Shown: positions 61,470 to 64,000 of the stretch, one piece after another
How the letters are laid out: each line of letters begins with the position of its first letter
How positions within the stretch are numbered: the first letter of the stretch is position 1
Assembly: GCA_029265815.1 (NCBI GenBank)
Contig: JAJUGU010000006.1
Span: 1 to 64,000, forward strand
DNA length: 64,000 nt
Direction of reading: 5' to 3'
Source: Anaerolineaceae bacterium
Lineage (GTDB): Bacteria > Chloroflexota > Anaerolineae > Anaerolineales > Anaerolineaceae
Made by a program: the position numbers and the translations under genes
Notes under the pieces: model-generated
Told to the model about the DNA's origin: nothing
What the model saw: only the letters and a program-made list of their open reading frames with translations
Databases searched by the model: none

Positions 61470-61533
61470 GGGCTCGAACCTACGGACCTCACGGATGTGA
61501 ACCGTGCGCTCTGACCAACTGAGCTACGCGCCC
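61459..61533 (-). tRNA. tRNA-Val (anticodon CAC)
   Basis: On the minus strand a 75-base cloverleaf is visible: acceptor GGGCGCG/CGCGCCC, D arm around GCTCAGTTGGTCAGAGC, and anticodon stem CACGG/CCGTG with loop TTCACAT, so the anticodon is CAC and decodes GUG. The T arm has GTTCGAGCC, and the discriminator is A. No CCA is encoded, so 3' processing by RNase Z is expected. Confidence 0.92.
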
Positions 61534-61629
61534 TGGAGTATGTGCAGTAGATTTTAACATGCATGATGTTATCATGCAAGGAATTGAAATCGGTCACTTC
61601 ATCCAGCTGGTCATTATCGTAGAAAGATG

Positions 61630-61666
61630 CTACCTGTTCCGTTTGCTATTCTGATGGAACAGGTAG
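61630..61666 (-). terminator. Stem-loop downstream of the cytochrome gene
   Basis: The perfect 11-base arms ctacctgttcc/ggaacaggtag lie about 31 bases after the stop of the multihaem cytochrome gene, with a 15-base loop. The T-rich tail is weak. Confidence 0.6.
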
Positions 61667-61697
61667 TATTTATTTACCGTTATGAAGAGAGATGACT

Positions 61698-62240
61698 CTA
61701 TTGATTTATCTGAAAATATTCAATGTCATAATCCACCTGGTGGCATTGCGAACACAGGATGGTAGATTCACGGTGAGATTTGTGACAGGTAGAACATTCT
61801 GCATTTGCACTATGCGGTGAATCATGTGGATTGGGTTGAAGGTCTTTGGTTTGGTCTTTCAACGACTCGTAACTGCGGTGGCAATCAAGGCATTGATCTG
61901 TTGAATATGCGATTTCTCGCATCGGTGAATTATAGTTACCGGTAATATACTTCCAGCCTTCATCGACGACGGAAAAAACGGATGCCTTGTGGCATTCCTT
62001 GCATCCAACATTTGCATCCGCGTGAACGTTATCAAGGTTTTCTGATTGGTAATATGATTCCACATAAGGTTGAATATTGTGACATAGGTTGCATGTTTTA
62101 GGATTATAGGTCAATTGCCAGCCGCCATAACCGAGTACAGCGATCAAGAGCACGATAAAAGGAACCAGGAATCCGCCAACCATTAGAAACCCAAGCTTCT
62201 TGTTCTTTTTTGGTGAAGCGGTTTTGTTTTCTTCTTTCAT
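61698..62240 (-). CDS. Membrane-anchored multihaem cytochrome c (NapC/NrfH-like)
   Basis: A 180-residue cytochrome. A cytoplasmic Lys-rich start is followed by one membrane helix (about residues 18-38), then five CxxCH motifs: CNLCH, CKECH, CLDCH, CSTCH and CSQCH. The layout, with an N-terminal anchor and small haem domain, fits quinol-oxidising NapC/NrfH/CymA-type proteins that feed periplasmic reductases. ATG 62240 follows AGAGGA; the longer frame to 62309 is not favoured. It lies about 95 bases after the flavoprotein gene and is most likely its electron donor. Confidence 0.93.
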   Translation of the reverse strand: MKEENKTASPKKNKKLGFLMVGGFLVPFIVLLIAVLGYGGWQLTYNPKTCNLCHNIQPYVESYYQSENLDNVHADANVGCKECHKASVFSVVDEGWKYITGNYNSPMREIAYSTDQCLDCHRSYESLKDQTKDLQPNPHDSPHSANAECSTCHKSHRESTILCSQCHQVDYDIEYFQINQ

Positions 62241-62279
62241 GAATATCCTCTTCGGCGAAGATGGTTCAATTGTTGTTAT

Positions 62280-62307
62280 GGGGAGGCTTGCAAACTCAAG
62301 CCTCCCC
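62280..62307. other. Perfect stem-loop in the flavoprotein-cytochrome spacer
   Basis: The arms ggggaggcttg/caagcctcccc pair perfectly across a six-base loop. It could attenuate or stabilise the mRNA between the two genes; there is no T tract. Confidence 0.6.
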
Positions 62308-62333
62308 ACTTTATTAATTACAAAGACTGTTAA

Positions 62334-63860
62334 CTACTCTGCATCCCAAGCGGGCTGAGCCACAACATATTTCGCGGCCTGATACCCGAATACCATGGCT
62401 CCGGTAATCGCGGGGAGGGTGCGTGGTTCAGGAGGATATTTGATACCGATATTACCCATCAAACCAGTGGCGTAGAGACCTTCGATCGGATTGCCCCAGA
62501 CATCGTAGACTCTGGCATTTGGATCGATCACTAAACCCATTTCTGTCGGGAAGTTGGCTGCCATTACTGCGAAGGAGTAGAATGGGCCAGTCTCGATTTT
62601 CATAAGAGGGGATTTCTCATTGGCTACCAGAACGTGATCGCGGCCGAAATCAGTGTCAGCACCTGCATCAACCAGGGCATTGTACTTGTTCACAGTTTCA
62701 ACCAGAGCAACTGGATCGATTCCAATCTGGGCAGCAAGGTCTTCGAGGGTATCTGCCTGATAGCAAACGCCATTCTGTGATTCCTGGCGTTGCCAGGTAA
62801 TTTCCGCGATAGGATCGCTCTTCTGTACTGAGTCGGAAATCACATAGGCGATTCCGTCAGGTTGCACCGCAAGGGCATTCGCTTCAACGGTATGAGTCTC
62901 GCTCTCATTTACGAAACGCTGTCCTTTCTTATTTACCAGAATGCCACCTGCGTGATAGAAACCATAAGCGGTGCCCTTTGCGGTAGCAAATGCAACGGCG
63001 GGAGGAGGAGCGATCCAGGCATCTTCTGTTGCAGCGCCAAGCGCCCACGCCATCTTGAAGCCATCACCAGTATTATTAGTGGTTCCGGCTGGTTTTCTGA
63101 GCGAAGGGAGATAGCCGTGATATGCATAGAGCATTTCAGGATTGCCTTCAAAACCACCGTTAGCAAGCAAAACGCCCTTATTTGCCTTAACATATACTAC
63201 TGAACCCTGATATTCAGCTTCAACACCCACAACCCGGTTGTCCTTGGTGATCAATTTCTTTCCCGGGGTTTCGAACAAAACCTGAACACCATTCTGCTGG
63301 CATTGGTCGAAAAGCACAGCAATTGGTTTCGCAGCACCGAGTGTGTGCAAACGCGGCTGATCCATACCTGGCCATGTTTTGATTCCAGCGCATTCGACAC
63401 CGAGGCTCAACAACCATTCATAGAGCATCAATGAGGTAGGCAGAAACACATCGATCATATCGAATTTCTGGAATCCTTCAGGGGAATTATCCTGGAAATA
63501 TTTCAAGAATTTTTCAGGTGAGTCCTCAATTCCCTGTTCCTTCTGCGTGGAAGTTCCGGCAGTGACGAATTCCCAAGCGCTGACTGCACTGCTGCTTTCT
63601 AGTTGAGATTTGCCCTTTTCGAGTGCAATAACAGATGCACCGTCTTTTGCAGCCCAAGCTGCGGCGGTCATTCCGCCTGCACCCATTCCGAGCACCACGA
63701 AATCTGCTTCATAATCCCATTTTTCTGGAAGTGTTGAAGTGGCACCCACTTCCTTGCTGCAGCCAGCCAGCATCGCTGTCGAGGCAAGAGCGCTACCACC
63801 AACAGCCAGTCCCTTAAGAAAACTTCTTCTGGAAAACTCTCCACCTTGCTTTTGGGTCAT
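62334..63860 (-). CDS. Tat-exported FAD-dependent reductase (flavocytochrome-c/fumarate-reductase-like)
   Basis: A 508-residue flavoprotein exported folded: the signal carries SRRSFLKG and then a lipobox-like AGCS near residue 34. The FAD motif DFVVLGMGAGGMTAAAWAA is near residue 52-70, and the substrate-domain RFVNESE, with its Arg/Glu, is near 320. The layout matches the fumarate/urocanate/arylacrylate reductase and 3-oxosteroid dehydrogenase superfamily. There are no haem motifs in this protein, so the neighbouring cytochrome should supply electrons. RBS AAGGAG. The natural acceptor cannot be named. Confidence 0.9.
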   Translation of the reverse strand: MTQKQGGEFSRRSFLKGLAVGGSALASTAMLAGCSKEVGATSTLPEKWDYEADFVVLGMGAGGMTAAAWAAKDGASVIALEKGKSQLESSSAVSAWEFVTAGTSTQKEQGIEDSPEKFLKYFQDNSPEGFQKFDMIDVFLPTSLMLYEWLLSLGVECAGIKTWPGMDQPRLHTLGAAKPIAVLFDQCQQNGVQVLFETPGKKLITKDNRVVGVEAEYQGSVVYVKANKGVLLANGGFEGNPEMLYAYHGYLPSLRKPAGTTNNTGDGFKMAWALGAATEDAWIAPPPAVAFATAKGTAYGFYHAGGILVNKKGQRFVNESETHTVEANALAVQPDGIAYVISDSVQKSDPIAEITWQRQESQNGVCYQADTLEDLAAQIGIDPVALVETVNKYNALVDAGADTDFGRDHVLVANEKSPLMKIETGPFYSFAVMAANFPTEMGLVIDPNARVYDVWGNPIEGLYATGLMGNIGIKYPPEPRTLPAITGAMVFGYQAAKYVVAQPAWDAE

Positions 63861-63920
63861 TTCTTACTCCTTATAAGTAGAAATTCGGTTATGTTGATTT
63901 TGAACAAAAATGGAAGCAGT

Positions 63921-63959
63921 AAAAAGCCCCATCGGGTATTGTTTGGATACCCGATGGGG
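63921..63959 (-). terminator. Rho-independent terminator of a gene beyond the right edge
   Basis: The perfect 13-base stem ccccatcgggtat/atacccgatgggg is followed on the minus strand by CTTTTT. It lies upstream of the flavoprotein gene, so it ends a minus-strand transcript entering from beyond base 64000. Confidence 0.75.
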
Positions 63960-64000
63960 TAGGAAGCAATGACTTTCGGGTTGGCTAAGCCCTATCTACG

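Overview
This 64 kb window looks like the chromosome of an anaerobic, free-living bacterium of the Chloroflexota, most likely class Anaerolineae. That placement is inferred from several signs. There are lipoproteins with long Thr/Pro linkers, an electron-bifurcating [FeFe]-hydrogenase, an alkyldihydroxyacetone-phosphate-synthase-like oxidase, right-handed beta-helix surface proteins and moderate GC. No rRNA is present to confirm it. No prophage, insertion sequence or CRISPR array was seen.

Layout. 1-10 kb: translation and cell-division housekeeping (cysS 3' end, rlmB, serS behind a T-box leader, an ECF sigma factor with its putative membrane partner, a Nudix hydrolase, FtsK). 10-14 kb: secreted proteins (two lipoproteins sharing a C-terminal domain, and a beta-helix protein whose Shine-Dalgarno lies in a hairpin). 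14.6-20.2 kb: a type III-like restriction-modification pair whose methyltransferase has an AT-rich central segment. 20.5-22 kb: metK behind a SAM-I riboswitch. 22-29 kb: a six-gene minus-strand run joining a NitT/TauT-type ABC importer to a trimeric HydABC-type hydrogenase. 29-35 kb: a four-CBS protein, a response regulator lacking its phosphoacceptor Asp, plsY, RNase Z, adenosine-specific kinase, a lipoprotein and YjbQ. 35.1-35.5 kb: two tandem c-di-GMP-I aptamers on the minus strand with their own promoter and terminator but no same-strand gene downstream. 35.6-38.5 kb: a GGCT-like protein, a solitary DNA methyltransferase, an AlkD-like protein and a nucleoside phosphorylase. 38.7-41.4 kb: lipA and two paralogous winged-helix response regulators.

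41.6-48.1 kb is an RNA-modification neighbourhood: rsmI, yhhQ, rsmE, and a translationally coupled minus-strand run tgt / Arm-like MTase 1 / Arm-like MTase 2 / NSUN-type MTase. The two middle genes belong to the family of 16S rRNA m7G1405 aminoglycoside-resistance methyltransferases. 48.2-56 kb: a GH5 glycosidase and a glycerol/ether-lipid-type cluster (FadR-like regulator, GlpD-like dehydrogenase, AGPS-like flavoprotein, FGGY kinase). 56.3-58.3 kb: two small membrane proteins and an LCP-family protein. 58.5-61 kb: an ArsR-controlled sulfur cluster (regulator, sulfide:quinone oxidoreductase, DsrC/TusE-like, DsrE-like). 61.2-61.5 kb: tRNA-Val next to tandem partial copies of its own 3' half. 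61.7-63.9 kb: a membrane-anchored multihaem cytochrome c with a Tat-exported flavoprotein reductase, a likely anaerobic respiratory pair.

The most notable items are the orphan tandem c-di-GMP riboswitch transcript at 35.1-35.5 kb, the tandem Arm-family methyltransferases at 45.3-46.9 kb, and the ABC-importer/hydrogenase operon. All calls rest on reading the sequence and on family knowledge; no database or structure search was run.
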